Origin: Carideicomes alvinocaridis
GTDB lineage: Bacteria > Pseudomonadota > Alphaproteobacteria > Rhodobacterales > Rhodobacteraceae
Assembly (NCBI GenBank): GCA_005473895.2
Contig: SRJI02000014.1
Span: 33,744 to 97,743 of the forward strand
Length of the DNA: 64,000 nucleotides
Direction of reading: 5' to 3'
The notes beneath the pieces were generated by a model. It did not search any database and had not been told where the DNA came from. It saw only the letters and a program-made list of their open reading frames with translations. Both the position numbers and the translations under genes were made by a program. This document shows positions 46,264 to 54,087 of the stretch, piece after piece. The stretch's first letter is position 1, and every line of letters begins with the position of its first letter.

Positions 46264-47247
46264 TTATTTTGAGTAATGTCCAGTTTGATGCCACCGCCAA
46301 GCGTCGCCGATCATGGTCTGCATCTGGGAACGTCCGGGAGTCCAGCCCAGTTCCCTTTCCGCCCGGCTCGATCCCGAGACCAGCTTGGTCGCGTCGCCGG
46401 CCCGTCGCGGGCCCTCGGAATGGGGCACCTCCCGGTTGGTCACGGCGCGGCTGGCATCGATCACCTCGCGCACGGAAAAGCCATGCCCGGTGCCCAGGTT
46501 GAAGACCCGGCTCGGGCGCCCGTCGCGCAGCCAGTCCAGCCCCAGGACATGCGCATCCACCAGGTCGCAGACATGGACGTAATCGCGGATGCAGGTGCCG
46601 TCGGGCGTGTCGTAATCGGTGCCGTGGATGGTCAGCGCGTCCCGCTGGCCCGCCACCGCCTCCAGCATGACGGGGATCAGGTGCGTCTCGGGGCGGTGAT
46701 GTTCGCCAACCTCCGCCTCCGGGTCGGCGCCCGCCACGTTGAAGTAGCGGAAGATCACGTGCCGCAACCCGTGCGCCGCCTCGAAATCGCGCAGGATGTC
46801 CTCGATCGCGCGCTTCGAGGCGCCGTAGGCGTTGAGCGGCTCCTGCGGGGTGTCCTCGTCCAGCACCACGTTGTCATGCTCGCCATAGGTGGCACAGGTG
46901 GAGGAAAAGACGAAGTCCATGCAGCCCGCCGCAACCGCCGCCTCGATCAGCGTCAGCGAGCCGGAGACGTTGTTGCGCCAGTAGAGTCCCGGCTGCGACA
47001 TCGCCTCGCCGACCTGGCTGAGGGCGGCGAAATGCATCACCGCCTTGGGCCGGTGCCTGGCAAAGACCTCGTCCAACCGCGCGCGGTCCAGCAGGTCGCC
47101 CTCCTCGGCCGGGCCGAACCTGACTGCGTCGCGCCAGCCGGTGGAGAAATTGTCGAAGGTGACGGGCTCGTGTCCCGCCGCCTTCAGCGCCTTGCAGGCA
47201 TGCGAGCCGATATAGCCGGCGCCGCCGGTGACGAGAATCGTTGCCAC
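46264..47247 (-). CDS. galE: UDP-glucose 4-epimerase
   Basis: The 327-residue extended SDR enzyme interconverts UDP-glucose and UDP-galactose with bound NAD. It has ILVTGGAGYIGSHACKAL, DNFSTGW, the catalytic YGASK with SSTCATYGE, and RYFNVAGADPEAEVGE. GTG 47247 follows GGAGG by six bases. It lies 16 bases after galU, and its end overlaps coding-like sequence of the following glycosyltransferase. It supplies UDP-galactose for the surface glycan. Confidence 0.93.
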   Translation of the reverse strand: MATILVTGGAGYIGSHACKALKAAGHEPVTFDNFSTGWRDAVRFGPAEEGDLLDRARLDEVFARHRPKAVMHFAALSQVGEAMSQPGLYWRNNVSGSLTLIEAAVAAGCMDFVFSSTCATYGEHDNVVLDEDTPQEPLNAYGASKRAIEDILRDFEAAHGLRHVIFRYFNVAGADPEAEVGEHHRPETHLIPVMLEAVAGQRDALTIHGTDYDTPDGTCIRDYVHVCDLVDAHVLGLDWLRDGRPSRVFNLGTGHGFSVREVIDASRAVTNREVPHSEGPRRAGDATKLVSGSSRAERELGWTPGRSQMQTMIGDAWRWHQTGHYSK

Positions 47248-47263
47248 GCGGAACCTCCGGGCC

Positions 47264-48154
47264 TTACTGGGCGGCCTTCTCCGACGAGATGACCTCGTGC
47301 AGGTAGCGGCTCAGGTCGTCCTTCAGGTCGTCCCTCGCCAGCCCGAAGGACACGGTGGCCTGCAGGAAGCCCGCCTTGGACCCGCAATCGAAGCGCTGGC
47401 CGCGAAAGCGGAAGCCGTAGACCCCCTCGCCGTCGATCTCCTCGGCGATGGCGTCGGTGAGCTGGATTTCACCGCCCGCGCCCGACCGCTTGTGTTCGAG
47501 GTTCTCGAGGATCTTCGGAGTCAGGATGTAGCGCCCGATCACGGCGAGGTTCGAGGGCGCCTCCCCGGCCTTGGGCTTTTCCACCATGTCCTTGACCGAC
47601 ACCATGGAGCCCATGTCCTCGCGCACGTCGAGGATCCCGTAGGACGACGCGCGTTCCTTCGGCACCTCCATCGCGGCGACCATGTTGCCGCCGACCTCTT
47701 CATAGGCCTCGATCATCTGTTGCAGGCAGGGCGTCTCCGCCGCGATCACGTCATCGGGCAGGATGACGGCAAAAGGCTCGTCCCCGATCAGCCGGCGCGC
47801 GCACCAGACGGCATGCCCCAGGCCAAGCGCCTTGTGCTGGCGGATATAGGCGATGGCGCCGGATTCCATCGTGGTGGATTTCAGCACCTCGAGCAGCTGG
47901 TCCTTGCCCTTCGCCTCCAGCTCGGCCTCGAGCTGCGGCGCGCGGTCAAAGTAATCCTCCAGCGCGCCCTTGCCGCGCGAGGTGACAAAGATGAATTCCG
48001 TGATGCCGGCCGCGCGGGCCTCGTCGATGGCGTATTGCACCAGCGGGCGGTCCACCAGGGTCATGATCTCCTTCGGAACCGACTTGGTGGCCGGTAGAAA
48101 CCGCGTGCCCAGCCCGGCCACGGGGAAGATCGCCTTGGTCACCTTGTTCTTCAT
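47264..48154 (-). CDS. galU: UTP-glucose-1-phosphate uridylyltransferase
   Basis: The 296-residue nucleotidyltransferase has the N-terminal AIFPVAGLGTRFLPATKSVPKEI, the central LGLGHAVWCARRLIGDEPFAVILPDD and VEKPKAGEAPSNLAVIGRYIL. It makes UDP-glucose, the substrate for the adjacent GalE. ATG 48154 is preceded by AAAGGAA. The 110 bases upstream are unusually AT-rich for this genome and probably hold the promoter of the galU-galE-glycosyltransferase operon. Confidence 0.95.
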   Translation of the reverse strand: MKNKVTKAIFPVAGLGTRFLPATKSVPKEIMTLVDRPLVQYAIDEARAAGITEFIFVTSRGKGALEDYFDRAPQLEAELEAKGKDQLLEVLKSTTMESGAIAYIRQHKALGLGHAVWCARRLIGDEPFAVILPDDVIAAETPCLQQMIEAYEEVGGNMVAAMEVPKERASSYGILDVREDMGSMVSVKDMVEKPKAGEAPSNLAVIGRYILTPKILENLEHKRSGAGGEIQLTDAIAEEIDGEGVYGFRFRGQRFDCGSKAGFLQATVSFGLARDDLKDDLSRYLHEVISSEKAAQ

Positions 48155-48267
48155 CGTTTCAGTTCCTTTCCAGCTCATTACCCGCGGTCATCACTACCTT
48201 GGGTGCGTATGGTATAGATCAATAGAGAAATAAACATGACTAAACCTGCATTTTCCCAAGGCATCAG

Positions 48268-49548
48268 TCATTGTCCATCCCCGGCGCGTCGGTTTTCCCT
48301 GCCCGGGCTGTCTGCCCCCGGCCCGTGCTGCATTGAGACGCGTTCGACCTCTCGGGCCACGCGGTCGCGGAACCGCCACGGGCGGAACAGCGGATCGTTT
48401 CGTTCGCTGCGCCCGAACAGCCCCCCTTTCTGCAGCCAGTACCCCTCCGGCATGAACTGCCTGCGGTGCCACAGGCCGGTGGGCGAGAAGAGGTAGAGGC
48501 TGACCCGCCGGCCCGCCGCCGCCGCCTCGGCCGCCCGGGCGCGCAGGCGGCGGCCGGACCAGGCGCGACCGGCCAGCACCAGCGGATCCGCCGGCGGCAG
48601 GGACGGGAAGCGGAGGAATCCCTCGGCCGGGGCGGGAATCGGGTCCGGCGGCGCGAGCGTCCGTGCCCTGCCTTCCGCCAGTCCATCCCGCAGTCCCGTC
48701 ATCAAGCGCCTCACGTCGTCCGGCCCCAGCGGGCCGGTCTGCATGAAAACCAGAAGCCGCCGCTTCTGTTCCCGCACGAAATCCGCCTGGGCGGAGTTCC
48801 GCTCCGCCTCGGGGCAGTGACGCCGGAGAACGACCGCCTGGCTGGCCGCGATCTCGCGCAGGTCGCGGGGCACGCGACGGGCCGAGCGGCGGGGGCTTTC
48901 GAGATAGCCGTGATGAACCTCGGCCAGCGGCACCAGCGCGGTGGCGTGACCGGCCCGCGCCAGCCGCAGGTTCAGGTCCGTCTCGTCCAGGTAGAAGCGG
49001 TAGGCGGGGTCGAAGCCGCCCATCCCGGCCACCACGTCGCGCCGCAGGGCCATATTGGTGCCCTCGGTCTTGATCGCGCGCCCCGGCTCGGGGTGCAGGA
49101 TCACCGGGTCGGTCCCGTTCAGCGGCAGGTCGTGCGCCACGCCCCGGTGATCCACGCTGCGCGGCCCCCATTGCAGGCTGATCCCGTTCCGGCCGCGGAC
49201 CCGGCCGCCCGCCGCTGCCACCGAAGGGTCGTCGAAGGGGGCGCAGAGATGATGCAGCCACATCGGCAGCGGCACGGCATCGTCGTCGATGAAGGCCGCG
49301 ATCTCGCCCGCCGCCACGGCGAGGCCCCGGTTGCGCGCGGCCGAGATGTTGGGCTCGTCGAACGGCACCAGTTTGACCGGTCGCCTCACTGCCCAGTCCC
49401 GCGCAGCGGCGATACCCGCCGGATCCGCCACCACCACGATCTCGAAGGCGGGATGGTGGAGCTGCGCGATCCCCGTGAGGCAGAGCCGCAGCGCGCGCGG
49501 ACGCCCGCGGGAGACGACGATCACGCTGACGCGGCGCGGATCGCTCAT
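48268..49548 (-). CDS. Glycosyltransferase family 2 protein
   Basis: The 426-residue protein has a GT-A domain: VSVIVVSRGRPRALRLCL, NISAARNRGLAVAAGEIAAF and the DxD-like IDDDAVPLP, then FYLDETDLNLRLARAGHATA. The last 130 residues are a basic, Trp- and Arg-rich extension ending RDRVAREVERVSMQH, not assigned. It is about 15 bases downstream of the cysQ-like gene in the same direction. It should add a sugar to the surface polysaccharide. Confidence 0.85.
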   Translation of the reverse strand: MSDPRRVSVIVVSRGRPRALRLCLTGIAQLHHPAFEIVVVADPAGIAAARDWAVRRPVKLVPFDEPNISAARNRGLAVAAGEIAAFIDDDAVPLPMWLHHLCAPFDDPSVAAAGGRVRGRNGISLQWGPRSVDHRGVAHDLPLNGTDPVILHPEPGRAIKTEGTNMALRRDVVAGMGGFDPAYRFYLDETDLNLRLARAGHATALVPLAEVHHGYLESPRRSARRVPRDLREIAASQAVVLRRHCPEAERNSAQADFVREQKRRLLVFMQTGPLGPDDVRRLMTGLRDGLAEGRARTLAPPDPIPAPAEGFLRFPSLPPADPLVLAGRAWSGRRLRARAAEAAAAGRRVSLYLFSPTGLWHRRQFMPEGYWLQKGGLFGRSERNDPLFRPWRFRDRVAREVERVSMQHGPGADSPGRENRRAGDGQ

Positions 49549-49563
49549 CCCCGCCCCCCGGGC

Positions 49564-50361
49564 CTAGCCCTGCCTGAGCTCGACGCCCGGCGCGTAGGCG
49601 ATGAAGAAGGGGTTGGCATAGCCCTCCTTGCCGTAGGTCAGCGGGGTCAGGTCGTCGAACCGGACGACCTTGCCGCCGGCCCCGGACAGGACCGCATGGC
49701 CCGCCGCGGTGTCCCATTCCATGGTCCGGCCGAGCCGCGGGTAGAGATCCGCCTCCCCGGTCGCCACGAGGCAGAATTTCAGCGACGAGCCCGCGCTCGT
49801 CATGTCCTTGACCGAGTAGAGCCCGATGTAATCGTCGGTCGCCTGGTCGCGGTGGGATTTCGACGCCACCACCATCAGCGCGTCGTTGGAGGGCTCCGCC
49901 ACCTTGATCGGCGTGACCGGGCCCGGCGCGTCCTTGTCCAGCGCGCCGGTCTCTTCCACCGATTGCCCGGCCGCCTGGGTGTAGAACAGCCGGCCCTTGG
50001 CCGGGGCATAGACCACGCCGCGGACCGGGACGCCGTCCTCGACCCAGGCGATGTTGACGGTGAAGTCGCCGCGCCGGTGGACGAATTCCTTGGTGCCGTC
50101 CAGCGGGTCGACGATCAGGAAGCTGTCGGCGCGCTCGCTGTGGCTGGCCGATTGCTCCTCGGTCACGAGCGTGACGTCCGGAAAGGCCTCCCGCAGGCCG
50201 GCGGAGATCAGCGCGTCGGCGGCCTCGTCGGCCTCGGTGACCGGGCTGGCGTCGGATTTCGTCTTCACCTCGAAATCGTCCGAGCCGTAAATCTCCATGA
50301 TCCGGTCCCCGGCCTCGAGGGCCAGCCGGCGCATGACCTCGGTCAGCTTCGTGTAATCCAA
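49564..50361 (-). CDS. cysQ: 3'(2'),5'-bisphosphate nucleotidase (CysQ-like)
   Basis: The 265-residue inositol-monophosphatase-fold enzyme has the metal motifs TEEQSA, IVDPLDGTKEFVHRRGDF and WDTAAGHAVL. It removes the 3' phosphate from PAP, the by-product of PAPS-using sulfotransferases. TTG 50361 is the start because GGAGG lies six bases upstream. It lies beside polysaccharide and sulfotransferase genes, which suggests recycling of PAP made during glycan sulfation. Confidence 0.9.
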   Translation of the reverse strand: MDYTKLTEVMRRLALEAGDRIMEIYGSDDFEVKTKSDASPVTEADEAADALISAGLREAFPDVTLVTEEQSASHSERADSFLIVDPLDGTKEFVHRRGDFTVNIAWVEDGVPVRGVVYAPAKGRLFYTQAAGQSVEETGALDKDAPGPVTPIKVAEPSNDALMVVASKSHRDQATDDYIGLYSVKDMTSAGSSLKFCLVATGEADLYPRLGRTMEWDTAAGHAVLSGAGGKVVRFDDLTPLTYGKEGYANPFFIAYAPGVELRQG

Positions 50362-50383
50362 ACCGTCCCTCCGATGGGCATTG

Positions 50384-50412
50384 TTGATTAAATCCTCGCT
50401 GCCACTTATGCT
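50384..50412 (+). promoter_or_regulatory. Possible sigma70-type promoter of the ABC permease gene
   Basis: TTGATT (50384-50389), a 17-base spacer and TATGCT (50407-50412) each match four of six consensus positions. It lies about 85 bases before the permease start in the divergent gap with cysQ. Confidence 0.4.
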
Positions 50413-50497
50413 TCGCCAGTCGCGGAACGGCAAGAAGTCCGCGCGCCAGATGGCCGGAGACCGCGTCCCGCCGGCGGTCGCAGCGGAGCAGGTAGGC

Positions 50498-51319
50498 ATG
50501 TTCGAGGTCCGAAAGCCCAGATCGCGGCTGTCCAGCACGGTGGCGACGCTCGAGCTGATCTACCACGCCAGCGTCCGCCAGATCCGCAAGAGCCATTCCA
50601 ACGCCTTCATGGCGATCCTGATGAACATGCTCCAGACGATCATCTTCGTCCTGGCCTTCTATTTCATGTTCCAGATCCTCGGCATGCGGTCGGCGCAGAT
50701 CCGGGGCGATTTCCTGGTCTACATCATGACCGGCGTGTTCCTCTACATGACCCACGTGAAGACGCTGGGCGCGGTGTCGGGGGCCGAGGGCCCGACCTCG
50801 CCGATGATGCAGCACGCGCCGATGAACCCGGCCATCGCCATCGCCGCGGCCATGGTCAGCACGCTCTACATCCAGATCCTGTCGGTGGTGGTGATCCTCT
50901 TCGTCTACGACGTGGCCTTCACCCCGGTGGAGATCCACGATCCCATCGCCTGCCTCGGAATGATCCTGCTGGCCTGGTTCACCGGCGGCGCGATCGGGTT
51001 GGTCCTGCTGGCGATGAAGCCCTGGGCGCCGACCTTCGTCGGCATCTTCTCCACCATCTACCAGCGCGCCAACATGATCGCCTCGGGCAAGATGTTCGTG
51101 GCCAACACGCTGCCCGGCTACATGGTGGCGATGTTCGACTGGAACCCGCTGTTCCACATCATCGACCAGTCGCGGGGCCATGCCTTCGTCAATTACTACC
51201 CGCACAATTCCAACCTGGAATACCCGATCTGGTTCGGCATCGCGCTGACGATGATCGGGATGATGGGCGAATTCTACACCCGCAAGCACGCCTCGGCGAG
51301 CTGGGGGGCAAGGCGATGA
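50498..51319 (+). CDS. ABC-2 type polysaccharide export permease (KpsM-like)
   Basis: The 273-residue inner-membrane protein has about six hydrophobic segments and the ABC-2 pattern: a basic N terminus (VRKPRSRLSSTVATLELIYH), FLVYIMTGVFLYMTHV, and FDWNPLFHIIDQSRGHAF near the C terminus. It resembles permeases that export capsular or O-antigen polysaccharide. ATG 50498 is chosen for its spacing to GGAG. The partner ATPase (KpsT-like) is not in the window. The following SH3 gene overlaps its end by 4 bases. Confidence 0.8.
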   Translation: MFEVRKPRSRLSSTVATLELIYHASVRQIRKSHSNAFMAILMNMLQTIIFVLAFYFMFQILGMRSAQIRGDFLVYIMTGVFLYMTHVKTLGAVSGAEGPTSPMMQHAPMNPAIAIAAAMVSTLYIQILSVVVILFVYDVAFTPVEIHDPIACLGMILLAWFTGGAIGLVLLAMKPWAPTFVGIFSTIYQRANMIASGKMFVANTLPGYMVAMFDWNPLFHIIDQSRGHAFVNYYPHNSNLEYPIWFGIALTMIGMMGEFYTRKHASASWGARR

Positions 51320-51918
51320 GACGGCTGGCCCTTCTCCTGCTCTGCCTGCTGCTGCCGGCTGTCGCGTCGGCTCAGGACCTGCCGGCGCTCTACGCGGTGA
51401 CCGGCGTGGCAGCCGACGACGTGCTGAACCTGCGCGACGCACCCCGGGCCTCGGGGCAAAAGATCGGCACGCTGGCGCCCGACGCCACGGGGGTGGAGGT
51501 CACGGCGATCCGCGACGGCTGGGGCCGGGTCAATGCCGGGCCGCGCGCCGGCTGGGCCTCCATGCGTTACCTGGCCCGCGAGGCGCCGGATGCGGAGGTG
51601 CTGACCCGCCGCCTGTCCTGCGCCGGGACGGAGCCGTTCTGGAGCCTCGACATCACCCAAGGCGCGCGCGTCCGGTTCGAGCCCGCGGACGGCCCCGCGC
51701 AGGAGGCCGCCGCCGGAACCTTGCGCCCGGCGGAGGGATGGCGCGACGCCTTCGTCCTGCCGCTGGAGGCCGGGGAGGGCGGCCTGAGCGCCGTGATCCT
51801 GCACCGCCGCCAATGTTCGGACGGCATGTCGGACCGCGCCTTCGGCCTGTCGGTCGATCTGCTGACCGGCGCCGCCCCGGACCCGTTGCTTCGTACGGGC
51901 TGCTGTTCGCTCCGCTAG
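51316..51918 (+). CDS. Secreted SH3-domain protein
   Basis: The 200-residue protein has a signal peptide (MRRLALLLLCLLLPAVASA, cut before QDL), a bacterial SH3 domain (about 25-90: VLNLRDAPRASGQKIGTL, DGWGRVNAG) and a C-terminal domain beginning CAGTEPFWSLDI, like COG3650-type periplasmic proteins, with a cysteine pair possible. It overlaps the ABC permease by 4 bases. It may bind peptidoglycan or glycan in the periplasm. The link to export is positional. Confidence 0.8.
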   Translation: MRRLALLLLCLLLPAVASAQDLPALYAVTGVAADDVLNLRDAPRASGQKIGTLAPDATGVEVTAIRDGWGRVNAGPRAGWASMRYLAREAPDAEVLTRRLSCAGTEPFWSLDITQGARVRFEPADGPAQEAAAGTLRPAEGWRDAFVLPLEAGEGGLSAVILHRRQCSDGMSDRAFGLSVDLLTGAAPDPLLRTGCCSLR

Positions 51919-51969
51919 GGGGACCGTGAGTGCCTTCGCCCGACCAGGGCGCTTGTGGCGCGTTCGGGA

Positions 51970-52003
51970 GCCTCCGGCGGGAGTTTTCCTGGCAAGATGA
52001 GGG
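51970..52003 (+). repeat. Dispersed intergenic motif, GGAGTTTT type
   Basis: GCCTCCGGCGGGAGTTTTCC followed by TGGCAAGATGAGGG is nearly identical to the copy at 14408-14440. As there, it lies about 50 bases after a plus-strand gene and is followed by GAGCCGCG. Confidence 0.7.
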
Positions 52004-52046
52004 AGCCGCGGCGCGTCGGGCCCGGCCGGGGGCGCGGGCGGCGGGG

Positions 52047-54080
52047 TCAGCGGATCTCCACCTCGACGCGGGCGGCGCGGCCCCGGGCATCCACCACCGC
52101 GACGCTGGAAAAGCCCGGGCCGCCGGGGCGGAAGGCCGTCTCGCGTCGGCGCAGGCCGGTCTCGATCACGCGGCCGTCGGCCATCAGCGTGAAGGGCGGC
52201 ACGCCGTCGCGCAGCTTGACCACCAGGTCGCCCCCGGCGAGGTCCAGCACCGCGCCCTCGGGCGGGAAGGCGAGGCGCGGCGCGTCCGGGGCGGGGGCGA
52301 ACAGCGCCTCGCGGCCGCGGAAGCGTTGTAGCGGCGCGGGCAGTTCGGCGGTCGGGACGATCAGCGCGCCGGGCGGCGGCGGCGGCAGGGGTGCGGGCGG
52401 CGTTCCCAGCCGCTGGAAGGCGCGGAACATGACCGGGGCGGCAAGGTCCCCGCCGAAGGCGCCGGGCACCGGCGTGCCGTCGGGCCGGCCGATCCAGACG
52501 CCCACCACGTGGCGCCCGTCATAGCCCATCGCCCAGGCGTCGCGGTGCCCGAAGGAGGTGCCGGTCTTCCACGCCACCGGCCCCTGTGGCGCGCCCGGCG
52601 GCGGCACGAGCTGCGCCAGAACGTGGCCCACCTGCCAGGCGGCCTCCGCGCTCAGGACACGGCGGCCCTCTGCCGTGGCGCCCCGTTCGTAGCGCAGATC
52701 CACCGCGCGGCCCCCGTGACCCAGCATGGCGTAGAGGTGCATCATGTCCTCCAGCGTCACGCCCAGCCCGCCCAGCCCCACGGCAAGGCCCGGGTGGCGC
52801 CCGGGCAGCACCGGCCCGGCCCCGCTGGCGCGCATTGCCGCGAGCAGCCGTTCGGGGCCCAGTTCCGAGAGCAGCAGCACCGCGGGGATGTTGAGCGACT
52901 GGCGCAGCGCCTCGGCCACCCGGATCTCGCCCCGGTAATGCCCGTCGAAATTCTGCGGCGCGTAGGGGCCGAAGGCCACGGGCCGGTCGTCGATCAGCGT
53001 CTCCGGGTGGGCCAGCCCGCGGTCGAAGGCCAGCCCGTAGATCAGCGGCTTGAGCGTCGAGCCGGGCGAGCGCAGGGCGGCGGTCATGTCGTTGAACCCC
53101 TGCCGCGCATCGTCGTAACCCGCCGAGCCGACGCTCGCCAGCACCGCGCCGGTCCGGTGATCCATCGCCATGATCGCGATCGACAGGTGGTCGGAGCGGC
53201 CGCGCAGCACCCCGGCGGCAAGCTGTTCGAGGCTGTCCTGCACCTGCGCGTCGAGCGCCAGGTCGAAGCGGGCGCGCAGCGGATCCGCGGCGCGCAGCCG
53301 GTCGGCGAGATGCGGCGCGAGGGCGGGGAAGTCGCGGCGGGCCAGCGGCACCGGCTCGGTCAGGGCGGCGGTCCGGGTCTCCCGGTCGATCACCCCCTCC
53401 GCCTGCATCCGGGCGAGGACGCGGGCGCGGGCCTGCTCGGCCGCGCGCGGATGGCGGTCGGGGCGGCGCGTCTCGGGCGATTGCGGCAGGGCCACCAGAA
53501 GCGCCGACTGCGCGGGGGTCAGGCGGCGGGGCTCCTTGCCGAACCAGGCTAGGCTCGCGGCACGCAGGCCTTCGAGGTTGCCGCCATAGGGCGCGAGACG
53601 CAGGTAGAGCGCGAGGATCTGGTCCTTGGACAGCCGCCGCTCCAGCGCCAGCGCCAGCCGGGCCTGCCGCAGCTTGCCCGCCCAGCGGCCGGTCGTGCCG
53701 TCCTCCAGCAGCCGCGCCACCTGCATGGTCAGAGTGGAGCCGCCCGAGACCACGCGCCCGTGCCAGGCGGCCTGCCCGGCGGCGCGCGCCACGGCCCACC
53801 AATCCACCCCGTGATGCGTGGCGAACCGGCTGTCCTCGTAGGCGACCAGCATCTCGAGGAACCGCTGGTCCACATCCGCGACTCCCGCGTCGAGCCGCCA
53901 TATCCCGTCCGCCACCGTGTAGGCGCGCAGCAAGGTGCCATCGCGGTCGCGCAGCTCGGTCCCGGTCTCTACCCGCAGGGGCGGCAGGCGCGTCGCGTCG
54001 ATCCAGGCGTCCAGCCCGTCGCGCGCCGCGCCGAGGCCCCAGAGCGCCAGCGCCAGCAGGAGGAGCGCGCGGGCCTTCAC
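52047..54080 (-). CDS. pbpC: Penicillin-binding protein 1C
   Basis: The 677-residue bifunctional enzyme has an N-terminal membrane anchor, a glycosyltransferase GT51 domain (MLVAYEDSRFATHHGVDWW, SGGSTLTMQVARLL), a transpeptidase domain with active serine in SPGSTLKPL, SLN and KTGTS, and a C-terminal BiPBP_C domain. It polymerises and crosslinks peptidoglycan. The start is GTG 54080. It lies 7 bases downstream of the alpha-2-macroglobulin gene, the same pairing as yfhM-pbpC in E. coli, where the two act in cell-envelope defence and repair. Confidence 0.95.
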   Translation of the reverse strand: MKARALLLLALALWGLGAARDGLDAWIDATRLPPLRVETGTELRDRDGTLLRAYTVADGIWRLDAGVADVDQRFLEMLVAYEDSRFATHHGVDWWAVARAAGQAAWHGRVVSGGSTLTMQVARLLEDGTTGRWAGKLRQARLALALERRLSKDQILALYLRLAPYGGNLEGLRAASLAWFGKEPRRLTPAQSALLVALPQSPETRRPDRHPRAAEQARARVLARMQAEGVIDRETRTAALTEPVPLARRDFPALAPHLADRLRAADPLRARFDLALDAQVQDSLEQLAAGVLRGRSDHLSIAIMAMDHRTGAVLASVGSAGYDDARQGFNDMTAALRSPGSTLKPLIYGLAFDRGLAHPETLIDDRPVAFGPYAPQNFDGHYRGEIRVAEALRQSLNIPAVLLLSELGPERLLAAMRASGAGPVLPGRHPGLAVGLGGLGVTLEDMMHLYAMLGHGGRAVDLRYERGATAEGRRVLSAEAAWQVGHVLAQLVPPPGAPQGPVAWKTGTSFGHRDAWAMGYDGRHVVGVWIGRPDGTPVPGAFGGDLAAPVMFRAFQRLGTPPAPLPPPPPGALIVPTAELPAPLQRFRGREALFAPAPDAPRLAFPPEGAVLDLAGGDLVVKLRDGVPPFTLMADGRVIETGLRRRETAFRPGGPGFSSVAVVDARGRAARVEVEIR

Positions 54081-54087
54081 CCCTGCC

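Noticed and set aside
48194..51442. Long minus-strand frame of over 1000 codons across the glycosyltransferase, cysQ and permease genes
   Set aside because: It runs through several well-defined genes in another frame or strand and is rich in Gly, Arg and Pro, typical of GC-driven shadow frames.
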